The translations under genes and the position numbers were made by a program. The notes beneath the pieces were generated by a model. That model made no database searches. It saw only the letters and a program-made list of their open reading frames with translations, and was not told where the DNA came from. From contig DASVLJ010000063.1 of assembly GCA_036384915.1 (NCBI GenBank), positions 12,336-76,335 on the forward strand: a DNA stretch of 64,000 nucleotides, read 5' to 3'. Position 1 is the stretch's first letter. Each line of letters starts with the position of its first letter. Below, piece by piece: positions 25,803 to 34,240 of this stretch. Origin of the DNA: PKWO01 sp036384915 (GTDB taxonomy: Bacteria > Pseudomonadota > Gammaproteobacteria > Burkholderiales > Burkholderiaceae_D).

Positions 25803-25827
25803 AAAAAAGCCCGCCATGGGGGCGGGC
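25803..25827 (-). terminator. Minus-strand intrinsic terminator in a gene-poor gap
   Basis: GCCCGCC (25809-25815) pairs with GGCGGGC (25821-25827); on the minus strand the stem is followed by six T (25803-25808). It implies a leftward transcript from the 25.83-26.33k region, where no intact gene is visible. Confidence 0.7.
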
Positions 25828-26495
25828 CGAAATCCTTTCCTGGGGATAGCAGAGCGGATCGAGGAGGGGATGATCCGTCCTGCGCCAAATCCTTGGGGAA
25901 GAGGAGGAGACAAGTGCAGTTTGTCGCCTCCCGTTACGCACGAAAACGAATATCTCCGTATATCGACATGACATGGCGCCGGCAACGCCACCGTGTGTTG
26001 CGCTCAAGTTTTCTTCGCGCACTACGCGCGCAGTACCGCGTAGTCCGTCCGCTCTTCCACCGCGATGGCAACATACGCTGTCGACGTTGGACCAGTAGCG
26101 CGCCGCATTGGCGTGCAACTCCACCGGCGGCGCATGGTCGATCAATCGATTGAACCGCATCTTGCCGTCGATCTCGATGCCGCGATTTGATGGACGAGCA
26201 TATGGTTCTTGATCTGTCGGAGCTGGGGCAATCCGACAGATGTTGGGGTGGGCCCCGTGTGTATTTGCGGCGCTAATTGTTAAATATTTTACTTGGTTGC
26301 ATTTTGCTTTTGACCTGACTTCGTACAAGAAATCGATTTCATCTTCGATTTCCGTCGAAAATCCGGCTGATCCCTCATTACACTAGTTTTTGCCGGGCTA
26401 CCAATCGTTTTCTTTGTGAATTGTTACTGCCGATTTTGCGTTGCCTGCCGGCTCCGCATCCGGGATAATGGCGTTTCCTTTTTGTATACCAGTTC
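25828..26495. other. Gene-poor gap with a possible leftward gene remnant or small RNA
   Basis: No convincing intact gene in about 670 bases. On the minus strand a short coding-like stretch (about 26060-26200, with IEIDGKMRFNRLIDHAPPVE and ARYWSNVDS) has biased codons, and one frameshift later it could end as VAIAVEERTDYAVLRA followed by a stop. I do not recognise the family. A good leftward terminator at 25803-25827 lies downstream. The right side, 26240-26495, is A+T-richer and must hold the promoter of the gene at 26496. Confidence 0.35.
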
Positions 26496-28109
26496 ATGAG
26501 TCAGGCTTCCCCCAATTCGATCGAAGAACGCCTTTACGTGCTGCGTACCCGCTGGGAGCGCTACGTGGCCGACGGCCGGTTCGAGCAATTCATCGAATTC
26601 GCGGTGGCGGTCAACAGCCTGGCGGAATACTTCACGCGGCAGCGGCTGCCCGGCCTTGTGCGCTTGTGCGAAGGCCTGGAAAACGCCGCGCTGGCCAAGC
26701 TCGGCGACGACAGCACCCACCCGATCCCCGCACAGGACGTGAAATCCTTGCAGCGCCAGATCGACACCTTGTTCGGCTCGGTCGAAACTTCGCGCCCGGC
26801 TTCCGCCGAGCGCCGCGCCGAAGAACCGGCACAGAGCGTGCCCGAGATCGACTGGATCAAGCCGCGCTCGGTGTGGATGATGACGGCACCCGAGAAGCGC
26901 GACATGGGCGATGCGCTGTCGCGCCAGCTGCAATTCTTCGGCTTCAAAATCTACGAGCTCGACTGGGACGGCAACGACAGTCCGGAAGACATGCCGCTGG
27001 CCGTGCTATTCATCCCGGCCGACGAAGACACCAAGCCCGAGGAATTCGGCCGCATCGCCGCCGTCCGCGCCGCCTGCCCGGCGAGCCAATTGATCTATCT
27101 CGGCGCCCAGCCTTCGATCGAGCCCATCGTGGCCCTGATGCGCGCCGGCATCGACATCACCATTCCCGCCGAAGAGCAATCGTCCTCCGTGCTCAATTGC
27201 ATCCTCGACCTGGTCAAGACCAACGAGCAGGAAAAATACCGCGTGCTGGTGGTGGAGGATTCGCGCGTGGCGATGGCGCTGATCCAGCGCACGCTGGCCC
27301 AGCACGGCATCGATACGCATGCGATCAACGAGCCGGGCAAATTGCTCTCGGTGCTCGAATCCTACCGTCCCGACCTGATCCTGATGGACATGTACATGCC
27401 GCGTTTCAATGGCGTGGAAGCGACGCGCGTGCTGCGCCAGATGGCGGCTTACAGCGCGCTGCCCATCGTCTACCTGTCCGGTGAATCGGCAGTGGGCATG
27501 CAGGTCGAAGCGCTGCGCCTGGGCGGCGACCAATTCCTGATCAAGCCCTTCAACCCGGTGCTGTTGGCGGCCGTGGTGAAGACCAAGATCGAACGCTTCC
27601 GCGAAACGCAGCGCTCCAGCCGCCTCGACGGCTTGACCGGCTTGCTCAACCATACGGCGGCAAAATCCAGGCTCAAGACCATGGTGAGCCAGGCCGGCGA
27701 GCGCGGTTCGCTGACGCTGGCGATGATAGACATCGACCATTTCAAGTCGATCAACGACACCTACGGCCACCAGGTCGGCGATCACGTGATCCGCGGCCTG
27801 GCCTGGCTCCTGAAGGCGCGCCTGCGCTCGATCGACTTGATCGGCCGCTACGGCGGCGAGGAATTCATCGTTGCGCTGCCCGACGTCAATCCGGAACAGG
27901 CGCGCCAGGTGATAGACCGCATCCGCATCGACTTCTCGGCGCTGCCGCATGCCCACCCGGGCGGCGCGCTCTACGTCACGCTGTCGGGCGGTGTCGCCTC
28001 GTTCCCGTTCTACGATTCGGCCGTGAGCTTGACCGAGGCGGCAGACAAGGCGCTATTGCAGGCCAAGCGCCTGGGGCGCAACCGGATCGAGAAGGCCACG
28101 GCCGACTGA
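26496..28109 (+). CDS. Response regulator diguanylate cyclase (REC-REC-GGDEF)
   Basis: 537 residues. The N-terminal helical part (1-100) could be a dimerisation or Hpt-like region; residues about 120-240 form a receiver-like fold without an acceptor Asp (PLAVLFIPADED). A proper receiver follows with D298 (LILMDMYMPRFNG), upstream acid pair VEDS and KPF lysine near 350. The C-terminal GGDEF domain has GGEEF at 453-457 and the RxxD inhibitory site (RSID) five residues before it, so it should make c-di-GMP with product inhibition. No EAL domain, and no histidine kinase nearby. Preceded by an A+T-rich promoter region. Confidence 0.9.
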   Translation: MSQASPNSIEERLYVLRTRWERYVADGRFEQFIEFAVAVNSLAEYFTRQRLPGLVRLCEGLENAALAKLGDDSTHPIPAQDVKSLQRQIDTLFGSVETSRPASAERRAEEPAQSVPEIDWIKPRSVWMMTAPEKRDMGDALSRQLQFFGFKIYELDWDGNDSPEDMPLAVLFIPADEDTKPEEFGRIAAVRAACPASQLIYLGAQPSIEPIVALMRAGIDITIPAEEQSSSVLNCILDLVKTNEQEKYRVLVVEDSRVAMALIQRTLAQHGIDTHAINEPGKLLSVLESYRPDLILMDMYMPRFNGVEATRVLRQMAAYSALPIVYLSGESAVGMQVEALRLGGDQFLIKPFNPVLLAAVVKTKIERFRETQRSSRLDGLTGLLNHTAAKSRLKTMVSQAGERGSLTLAMIDIDHFKSINDTYGHQVGDHVIRGLAWLLKARLRSIDLIGRYGGEEFIVALPDVNPEQARQVIDRIRIDFSALPHAHPGGALYVTLSGGVASFPFYDSAVSLTEAADKALLQAKRLGRNRIEKATAD

Positions 28110-28173
28110 CGCCGGCCGTCCGGCACCACATACCAATGAGTGCGGCCAAGGCGCGCCGCGAAGGAGCAAGGCG

Positions 28174-28638
28174 ATGATATTGCGAACGATCATGGCGCTG
28201 GGCCTGGGCGCATTCATGCTGGCTGGCCCATGCCAGGCGGCGCCAGAGGAAGCGGCCGGGCACATCACCGGCGTCGGCGGCGTATTCTTCAAGGCCAAGG
28301 ACCCGAAGGCGCTGGCGGCCTGGTATCGCGACGTGCTGGGCATGCCGGTGCAAGCCTGGGGCGGCGCGGCGCTGCACTACGACGCGGCAAAGCATCCTCC
28401 GGCCGCGGCCTGGAGCGTCTTCCCTGCATCGACGAATTACTTCGCACCGTCGACCAGCGACTTCATGATCAACTACACGGTCGACGACATGGACGCGATT
28501 CTTGCACGGCTGCGCGCGAAAGACGTCGCCGTCATCAAGCGCGACGACAGCGAGGCGAACGGCCGCTTCACCTGGATTCTCGACCCCGAGGGCAACAAGG
28601 TCGAGCTTTGGGAGCCCAAGCGTGCCGCCATGCCGTGA
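28174..28638 (+). CDS. Exported VOC (glyoxalase/dioxygenase superfamily) protein
   Basis: 154 residues. An N-terminal signal peptide (LGAFMLAGPCQAAPEE) precedes a single VOC domain: VGGVFFKAKDPKALAAWYRDVLGMP at the first beta-alpha unit and FTWILDPEGNKVELWEP at the last. VOC proteins are usually cytoplasmic, so an exported member is uncommon. Three usual metal positions can be traced only in part (E of VELWEP). Reaction unknown. ATG 28174 follows GGAGCAAGGCG. Confidence 0.8.
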   Translation: MILRTIMALGLGAFMLAGPCQAAPEEAAGHITGVGGVFFKAKDPKALAAWYRDVLGMPVQAWGGAALHYDAAKHPPAAAWSVFPASTNYFAPSTSDFMINYTVDDMDAILARLRAKDVAVIKRDDSEANGRFTWILDPEGNKVELWEPKRAAMP

Positions 28639-28885
28639 TTCGACCCGGCTTTCATGATCCGTGCGCGGCGGGTGACCAAGCGTTTGTTCAGAGGCTTGCC
28701 CGTTACGTCTGAAGGATGCGAAGCAGGCGGCGGGAACCAAGGCCGTGCTTCACCTGCCCTCGGCCTCGGATATCGCCTGCCTTCTTGAACGCTGGTGCCG
28801 TTGCCGGTAGACGCCACCTTCGATTTTTGAATGAAAGCTTCGCATTCGCCCAGCGCCAGGGGACAGCTTCCCGCAGACTGTGACG

Positions 28886-31522
28886 ATGGATATCAATCGC
28901 TTGCCTCCGGCCGCCCACCTCCCCCAGCCGACGTCCTCAACATCGAGCGGCACGCCCTCCAGGCCCGTTTCCGGCAGCAGACCGACCGGCGGAATGTTGG
29001 GCGGCTTGCTGCAGATAGGGAGCCGGCCGTCCTCCCGCTCAATCGAAAGCGAAGCTCGGGCGGCCATCCGCAAGGGTGACACGGCGAGGCTTCATGCGCT
29101 GCTCGATGCTTCGCCACAGGTTGCCCTTGCGCTGGATTCAAGCCAGGACAACCTCCTGGGTGTCGCGGCGAAAGGCGGCCACGCCGATGCGGTGCGCCTG
29201 CTGCTTGACTACGGCGCTTTTCTGCCCGGCGGGGAGGCGGCTCTCGTGAATCACCGCAACGCCAAGGGCGATACTCCCCTTATACTGGCCGCCGCGGCGG
29301 GACATCATGACGTCGCCGTTGCGCTGTTGTCCGCGGAATCGATCGACGTCAATGCGGCCGACAACAAAGGCAAGACGGCCTTGCACCATGCGGTCGGCAG
29401 TGCCAGCGCGACGATTGTCGGCGCATTGCTGGCCCACGCGGCCATCAGTCCCAACATCAAGGACGGCAAGGGCGACACTGCGTTGCATGCGGCCATTGCG
29501 CGCGACGACGGCCTGTCGACCGAACTGCTTTTGGAGGTACGGGGCACGGCGGTCAATCTGGGGAACGCCAAGGGCCAATCCCCGCTGCTTCTGGCCGTGA
29601 AGACCGGCAAGGTGCAAGCGGCGCGCGCGTTGCTGAACGACATGCGCGTCGACGTCGGCGTGCTGGACGACCAGCAAGGCGACAACCTGATTCATCGCAT
29701 GGCGGCCGAGGGCGGCTTCAGGCCGGAATGGGTCACACTGCTGGCTTCGCATCCTGCCCTGGCCAATCGCCCGAATCGACAGGGAAAGACACCCCTGCAG
29801 CTCGCCATCGCCAACGACCAGCACGCCGCGCTGGCTGCGCTGCTCGAGAGCGACCTGGTCGAGACCGAGCGGTTCGACCGACGGCTGCGCACGCCGCTGC
29901 AGCAGGCCCTCGAACGCATCGAGGAAACGCCGGCCCCTCATCACCTCGATCGCCGCGTCAAGACCCTGCGGCTGCTGGTGAATGCCCCCTCCGTCGAGCC
30001 CAACGTCACCTTCGCCAATGGCCACACCCTGCTCACGCAACTGTGCTCCATGCGCTCCGAACCTGAACTGCGGGCCAACCATCTAGCATCGCAGACGCTA
30101 TCGGAGCTGCTGAAGCGCGGCGACGGCCGGCTCGATCTCAATAAGCCCAACGCGAACGGGCAGACGCCGCTGCGCGCGGCCGTGGGAACGACCAACACCG
30201 AGCTCATTCGTACCTTGCTGAACGACCCCCGGTCCGACCCCAACGTGCTGAGCGGGTGGCTGGCAAGATCGCCCGAGCGGGCCTATAAGCTGATTCACCC
30301 GTACGGCAAGCTGCCATCCGGCGAAGATCTCGGCAAGTTCGTGGACCGGACCCTGCTTCACTGGGCAGACAAGACCGATGCGGCGGGCAAGCGGCATCAG
30401 ATGGCTTATGTCAGCAACGCGGCACTTGGTGCGCGCCTCGCCGCTCAGGAGCGTGCCGACGCGGCCGCCGGCCTTCCGCAATCGGCGGATTGCTCAAAGG
30501 GCGCCTTGTTCCGCCTGTCCCTGGCCTTGGAGCAATGCCTCGACGTTCAACAGTATCGCCGCCTGGCCGAACGCTCCGCCGACTTGCTGGCGCACGCGCC
30601 GGCCGGCATCCGCGAGTTCAATCTGCAGGGCGTGGAGGTTTCCCGCACCGAGATCGAATCCTGGGCGGCCGGCAAACTGCCGGAAGGCGGAGTGAACCGC
30701 CTCATCGAGGCCCGCCTTGCGCAGGCTGGGCTGGCCAACGTCCACAACGTAGGCTTGACGGCGCGAGGGCGCCTCATCATGGACGCCATCAACGCGCGCC
30801 TCGGCGACGGCCGCCTGACGCAAGCCCAATGTATCCAGGGGGTGCGCGACGCCATTGAAGCGGCGACGGACGCCGATCCCGAATGGCGGCGAAAGGCCGG
30901 GGTCGGGCTCGACAAGGCCCTTGCGCACACGAACCGGGTCGGCGAAGGCCTGGATGTCACCGTCCACGAGGCGCTGGCCTTGATGTGGAACCACATCGAG
31001 TCTCATGCCTTGCCTGCATCGCCGGAAGAGTCCGCCGAAGCCGCCGCCGAGCGCCAAGCCTTGCGCGGCGCTCTCACGCGCTCGCTGCTTGAGAACATGG
31101 TGGACATGGCAGCCGGCTACTGCGACACCGGCTGCGTGCAGCGCATCCTATATTGCGTCGACGGGGTGGATGCCTCCTTGCTGCCTCCCGAACCGACGTC
31201 CGATCTTATTCGAGAAGAGATCGGCAGCATTGCCGGCATCGTGAACAACCGCTTCGAACTCCTTTATGGCGATAGCGGAAAAGACTTGAAATCGACGGAT
31301 GGCGCATCGTCGTCCGGGGACGTTCCCCTCAGTAAGGCGGAACGCAAGATCATCGCCCGCTACCAGGGAAAGCGGCCCATCGACGACGGCATTGCCGTCC
31401 AGATAAAACAAGACATGCTGGAAGCCGCCGTCATGGCGGATCTTGTCGAACGCCGCGGCTGGCGCGGCACCGCCGTGCGGCCTGAGCTTGAGCGCATGAA
31501 GGCGTTCATGAATGATGCCTGA
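28886..31522 (+). CDS. Large ankyrin-repeat protein, possible secreted effector
   Basis: 878 residues. Residues 1-55 are Ser/Pro/Gly-rich and unstructured. From about 60 to 450 at least eight ankyrin repeats follow, for example GDTPLILAAAAGHHDVAVALL, GKTALHHAVGSASATIVGALL, GDTALHAAI and GQTPLRAAVGTTNTELIRTLL. The remaining 430 residues are helical and I do not recognise them; a cysteine pair stands in MAAGYCDTGCVQRILYCVDG. No signal peptide and no membrane segment. A flexible N-terminus, ankyrin array and unknown C-terminal domain are typical of translocated effectors, but no secretion system is in the window. GTG 28880 is an alternative start two codons upstream. Confidence 0.75.
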   Translation: MDINRLPPAAHLPQPTSSTSSGTPSRPVSGSRPTGGMLGGLLQIGSRPSSRSIESEARAAIRKGDTARLHALLDASPQVALALDSSQDNLLGVAAKGGHADAVRLLLDYGAFLPGGEAALVNHRNAKGDTPLILAAAAGHHDVAVALLSAESIDVNAADNKGKTALHHAVGSASATIVGALLAHAAISPNIKDGKGDTALHAAIARDDGLSTELLLEVRGTAVNLGNAKGQSPLLLAVKTGKVQAARALLNDMRVDVGVLDDQQGDNLIHRMAAEGGFRPEWVTLLASHPALANRPNRQGKTPLQLAIANDQHAALAALLESDLVETERFDRRLRTPLQQALERIEETPAPHHLDRRVKTLRLLVNAPSVEPNVTFANGHTLLTQLCSMRSEPELRANHLASQTLSELLKRGDGRLDLNKPNANGQTPLRAAVGTTNTELIRTLLNDPRSDPNVLSGWLARSPERAYKLIHPYGKLPSGEDLGKFVDRTLLHWADKTDAAGKRHQMAYVSNAALGARLAAQERADAAAGLPQSADCSKGALFRLSLALEQCLDVQQYRRLAERSADLLAHAPAGIREFNLQGVEVSRTEIESWAAGKLPEGGVNRLIEARLAQAGLANVHNVGLTARGRLIMDAINARLGDGRLTQAQCIQGVRDAIEAATDADPEWRRKAGVGLDKALAHTNRVGEGLDVTVHEALALMWNHIESHALPASPEESAEAAAERQALRGALTRSLLENMVDMAAGYCDTGCVQRILYCVDGVDASLLPPEPTSDLIREEIGSIAGIVNNRFELLYGDSGKDLKSTDGASSSGDVPLSKAERKIIARYQGKRPIDDGIAVQIKQDMLEAAVMADLVERRGWRGTAVRPELERMKAFMNDA

Positions 31523-31581
31523 ATGCTGCTTGCGATCTCTTGGCTGGTGGTGCCGGGAACGCCGGCCGCACGAACTGCAAG

Positions 31582-32523
31582 CTAACCGACGTCCAGATGG
31601 GAAGCAGGCGCAAACCTTTCCGATGTCCAATACCCTGGCTGCGCGTAGATTTGCTTCAGGTAATCGATGAAGAACCGTATCTTGGCCGGCAAGTGGCGCT
31701 GCTGCGGATAGACGGCCATGATGTCGTAGTGCGGCAGCGCATACTCGTCCAGCACGGTGATCAGTGAACCTTCCGCTAGCTGCGCCTGGATTTCCCAGGT
31801 CGAACGCCACGCCAGGCCCAGGCCTTCCATGGCCCAGCGGTGCAGCAATTCGCCGTCGTTGCAATCGAGCCTGCCTTCGGCGCGCATCGTGACGGGCTTG
31901 CCGTTCTTCTGGAAATACCAGCCGCGCTGCTGCCCGCCTTGCAGATTGAACGAAAGGCAGTTGTGCCGCTGCAGATCGTCCAGCGTGCGCGGGACGCCGT
32001 TACGTTCGAAATATTCCGGCGTGCCGCACACCACGCGCCGGTTGGCTGCCAGCCTGACGGCGACGAAGTTGGGATCGATCGCGCCGCCTATGCGTATGCC
32101 CACATCATAGCCTTCGCGCACCAGATCCACCACGCGGTCGGTCAGGTTGAAAGAAATTTTCACCTCGGGATTGGCCCTCTGAAAAGCCGGCGCATGCGGC
32201 GCCACATGCTTGCGGCCGAAGGCGGCCGGCGTCGAGACGATCAGGTGCCCCGTGGCCTTGTGCCGGCCTTCGGCGATCATGCGTTCGGCCTGGCCCAGTT
32301 CGCCCAGCAGCTTGCGGCAATGATCGAGGTAAACCGTGCCTTGCTCGGTCAGCGTCAGATGGCGCGTGGTTCGGTGCACTAGCTTGACGCCCAGGCGCCT
32401 TTCCAGCGCATCGATGCGGCGCCCAAGCATGACAGGAGTGATGTTCTGCTCCAGTGCGGCGCGCGCCATGCTGCCTTTTTCAACGACGTCGACGAAGGCC
32501 TCGATCTGCTTGAGCTTGTCCAT
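31582..32523 (-). CDS. LysR family transcriptional regulator
   Basis: 313 residues. N-terminal helix-turn-helix (IEAFVDVVEKGSMARAALEQNITPVMLGRRIDALERRLGVKL) and a C-terminal periplasmic-binding-like effector domain (GHLIVSTPAAFGRKHVAPHAPAF). The ATG at 32523 gives the normal family start (MDKLKQIEAF); 28 in-frame codons upstream are not conserved. It points away from the RiPP-like cluster at 33.0k, with a 478-base gap between them. LysR regulators often control the divergent gene, so it may regulate the cluster, but this is inference. Confidence 0.92.
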   Translation of the reverse strand: MDKLKQIEAFVDVVEKGSMARAALEQNITPVMLGRRIDALERRLGVKLVHRTTRHLTLTEQGTVYLDHCRKLLGELGQAERMIAEGRHKATGHLIVSTPAAFGRKHVAPHAPAFQRANPEVKISFNLTDRVVDLVREGYDVGIRIGGAIDPNFVAVRLAANRRVVCGTPEYFERNGVPRTLDDLQRHNCLSFNLQGGQQRGWYFQKNGKPVTMRAEGRLDCNDGELLHRWAMEGLGLAWRSTWEIQAQLAEGSLITVLDEYALPHYDIMAVYPQQRHLPAKIRFFIDYLKQIYAQPGYWTSERFAPASHLDVG

Positions 32524-32627
32524 GCCGCCGATTATAGGCAGGCAGGGGGGATTCGATATATCGGGTATGGAATGAGGAGAATTCTGCGCCGAATATAAGC
32601 AATCCAATCAAATTTCGTCTTGCCCGC

Positions 32628-32647
32628 ACCTGTCAACTTTGACAGGT
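32628..32647. promoter_or_regulatory. Dyad 1 (ACCTGTCA...TGACAGGT) upstream of the RiPP-like cluster
   Basis: Twenty bases, ACCTGTCAA then CT then TTGACAGGT, symmetric except for the two central bases. A close second copy lies at 32782. It resembles LuxR-type boxes and also fits the loose LexA form CTGT-N8-ACAG. The same dyad occurs inside the 45-bp repeats at 57562 and 58313. Confidence 0.5.
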
Positions 32648-32781
32648 TGGACGGATTTTTCATCGAGGTGAAACAAGCGGTGCCTATTCCTCACAACAGG
32701 TTCCGGTCGAGGTTTCTCAAATAGGAGTGGCTCCTATTTTGATCAGTTTGATGTGCGTTGCACCATTCGCCCGAGTGTGCC

Positions 32782-32801
32782 ACCTGTCAATTTTGACAGA
32801 T
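32782..32801. promoter_or_regulatory. Dyad 2 (ACCTGTCA...TGACAGAT) upstream of the RiPP-like cluster
   Basis: ACCTGTCAATTTTGACAGAT, one arm base different from dyad 1, 154 bases downstream of it and 220 bases before the first cluster gene. The rest of the 478-base gap (32524-33001) is A+T-richer than average and has no gene. Confidence 0.5.
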
Positions 32802-33001
32802 TGTATTGCCTAAAAGCCCATGCCAATATGGCTTCACTCTTCAAACAACAATAAACAATCAGCCTGTTTTGCGGTAGCGATCCAGCAATGGCGCATTGGT
32901 CCGATGCTGTTCGTGCGGCCCGTTGTTCACCATTCGCTGCCGCGTTTGCCGTCGCGTTTTGTCGTTATTTATCCGACTTTCTCAAGAGGGAGACAGATCC
33001 A

Positions 33002-34093
33002 ATGAAATCCGACCAAGAGTTATCGCAGTTGCGCGTGGAGATCGAGAAATTGAGCGCAACCGTCGATCGTTTGCACGAGTCGGCACAGTGCCCGGTCAAT
33101 CATCCGGTGCAGCTGTGCCAGTGTCCGGTGGAGAAGTGCGCGGTTTCCCAGTGCGCCGTTTCCCCCACCTGGCCGTATATTCCCGACTACAGCATCCCCC
33201 TGCTCGCACCGGGCGGCGGCGACCACAAGCCGTCCGAATTGAAGGCACTCGGCCCCTTGGCCGGCCTGATCGGCACCTGGGTCAGCGGGCCCACGGGCTA
33301 CAACGTCATGCCGCTGCCCCAGGCGACCGCGCCCAACGGCTTCATTCTGAAGAATCTCTCGTATTTCGAGGTGATGACCTTCAGCGCGATCCAGGGCAAG
33401 GTGGCCAATCGCGGCGGGCTTGAAGAGCAGGACAGCTATACGCTGTTTTATGAACAGCGCGTGTTTTTTGCCGACGGACCGCAGGCCAATACCCTGGTGC
33501 ACGCCGAGAACGGCACCTGGCTGAACCTGGCGACGGCTCCGCAGGGCCAGGGGCCGTTGGATGGGCAGCCTTACATCCCCAGCCCGCCGGCGCCGAATCC
33601 GATTCCGCCGCAGAATCCGGCACAGCAGATCGTCAAGCAGGTGTCCGTGCCGCACGGGAATTCGATTCTCGCCATCGGCTCTTACAATCGCTTCAACGGT
33701 GCGCCCGTCATCCCCAACGTCAATACGCTGCCGATCGATGCGCCGGAGGCGTTCGACGCGCCTTACGGCACGAACATGCCGAGCAACCCGAACATCAATC
33801 CCAACTTCGTGCTGCAGGAGGCATTGTCCGGCCTGGCTGGGCAAGGCTTGCACGTGGCGAGCACGATCGAATTCAGCGTCGATAGCGCCAATAGCGGCGG
33901 CGTGCACAATATACCCTTCGAAATGGCGCATGCCAGCGTGCCGCGCTATGCCAGCACGGTCTGGCTCGAGACGCTGTCGAACGGGCGGTTGATGCTGCAG
34001 TATTCGCAGAACATCAGCCTCAAGATTCCCCTGGCGGCGGGCACCTTCCTGTTCCCGCACATTACCGCCAACACCTTGACCAAGGTCGCATAA
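33002..34093 (+). CDS. RiPP-cluster protein with leader-like helix, Cys patch and beta-barrel domain
   Basis: 363 residues. Residues 7-28 form an amphipathic helix (LRVEIEKLSATVDRLHES) that shares L1, L8, V12, L15, E17 and S18 with the helix at the start of the precursor at 34241. All five cysteines (C30, C39, C41, C46, C51) lie directly after it in a CPV/C-x-C-type patch; the remaining 312 residues have none. The larger part looks beta-rich, with LAGLIGTWVSG recalling the GTW motif of nitrobindin/THAP4-like haem-binding barrels, a weak resemblance. I infer a second substrate of the cyclodehydratase, a modified protein rather than a peptide. ATG 33002 follows AGAGGGAGA; the frame is open upstream to 32888. 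Confidence 0.72.
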   Translation: MKSDQELSQLRVEIEKLSATVDRLHESAQCPVNHPVQLCQCPVEKCAVSQCAVSPTWPYIPDYSIPLLAPGGGDHKPSELKALGPLAGLIGTWVSGPTGYNVMPLPQATAPNGFILKNLSYFEVMTFSAIQGKVANRGGLEEQDSYTLFYEQRVFFADGPQANTLVHAENGTWLNLATAPQGQGPLDGQPYIPSPPAPNPIPPQNPAQQIVKQVSVPHGNSILAIGSYNRFNGAPVIPNVNTLPIDAPEAFDAPYGTNMPSNPNINPNFVLQEALSGLAGQGLHVASTIEFSVDSANSGGVHNIPFEMAHASVPRYASTVWLETLSNGRLMLQYSQNISLKIPLAAGTFLFPHITANTLTKVA

Positions 34094-34240
34094 CACCTTT
34101 GCTGTAATGGCGCCGACGGTTCGGCATCTTGCTTGCGCAAGGTGCCGGCTATGGTGCCGCTCGGATTTTCCCGGATCGCGAAACCCGGGGGAGTCCAATC
34201 AAAAACCGTTGGCATTCGCCAATATCCTAGGAGAAGAATC

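Noticed and set aside
25828..26330. A 195-codon minus-strand frame as an intact gene
   Set aside because: Only a short part looks protein-like; composition changes abruptly and no start signal is present.
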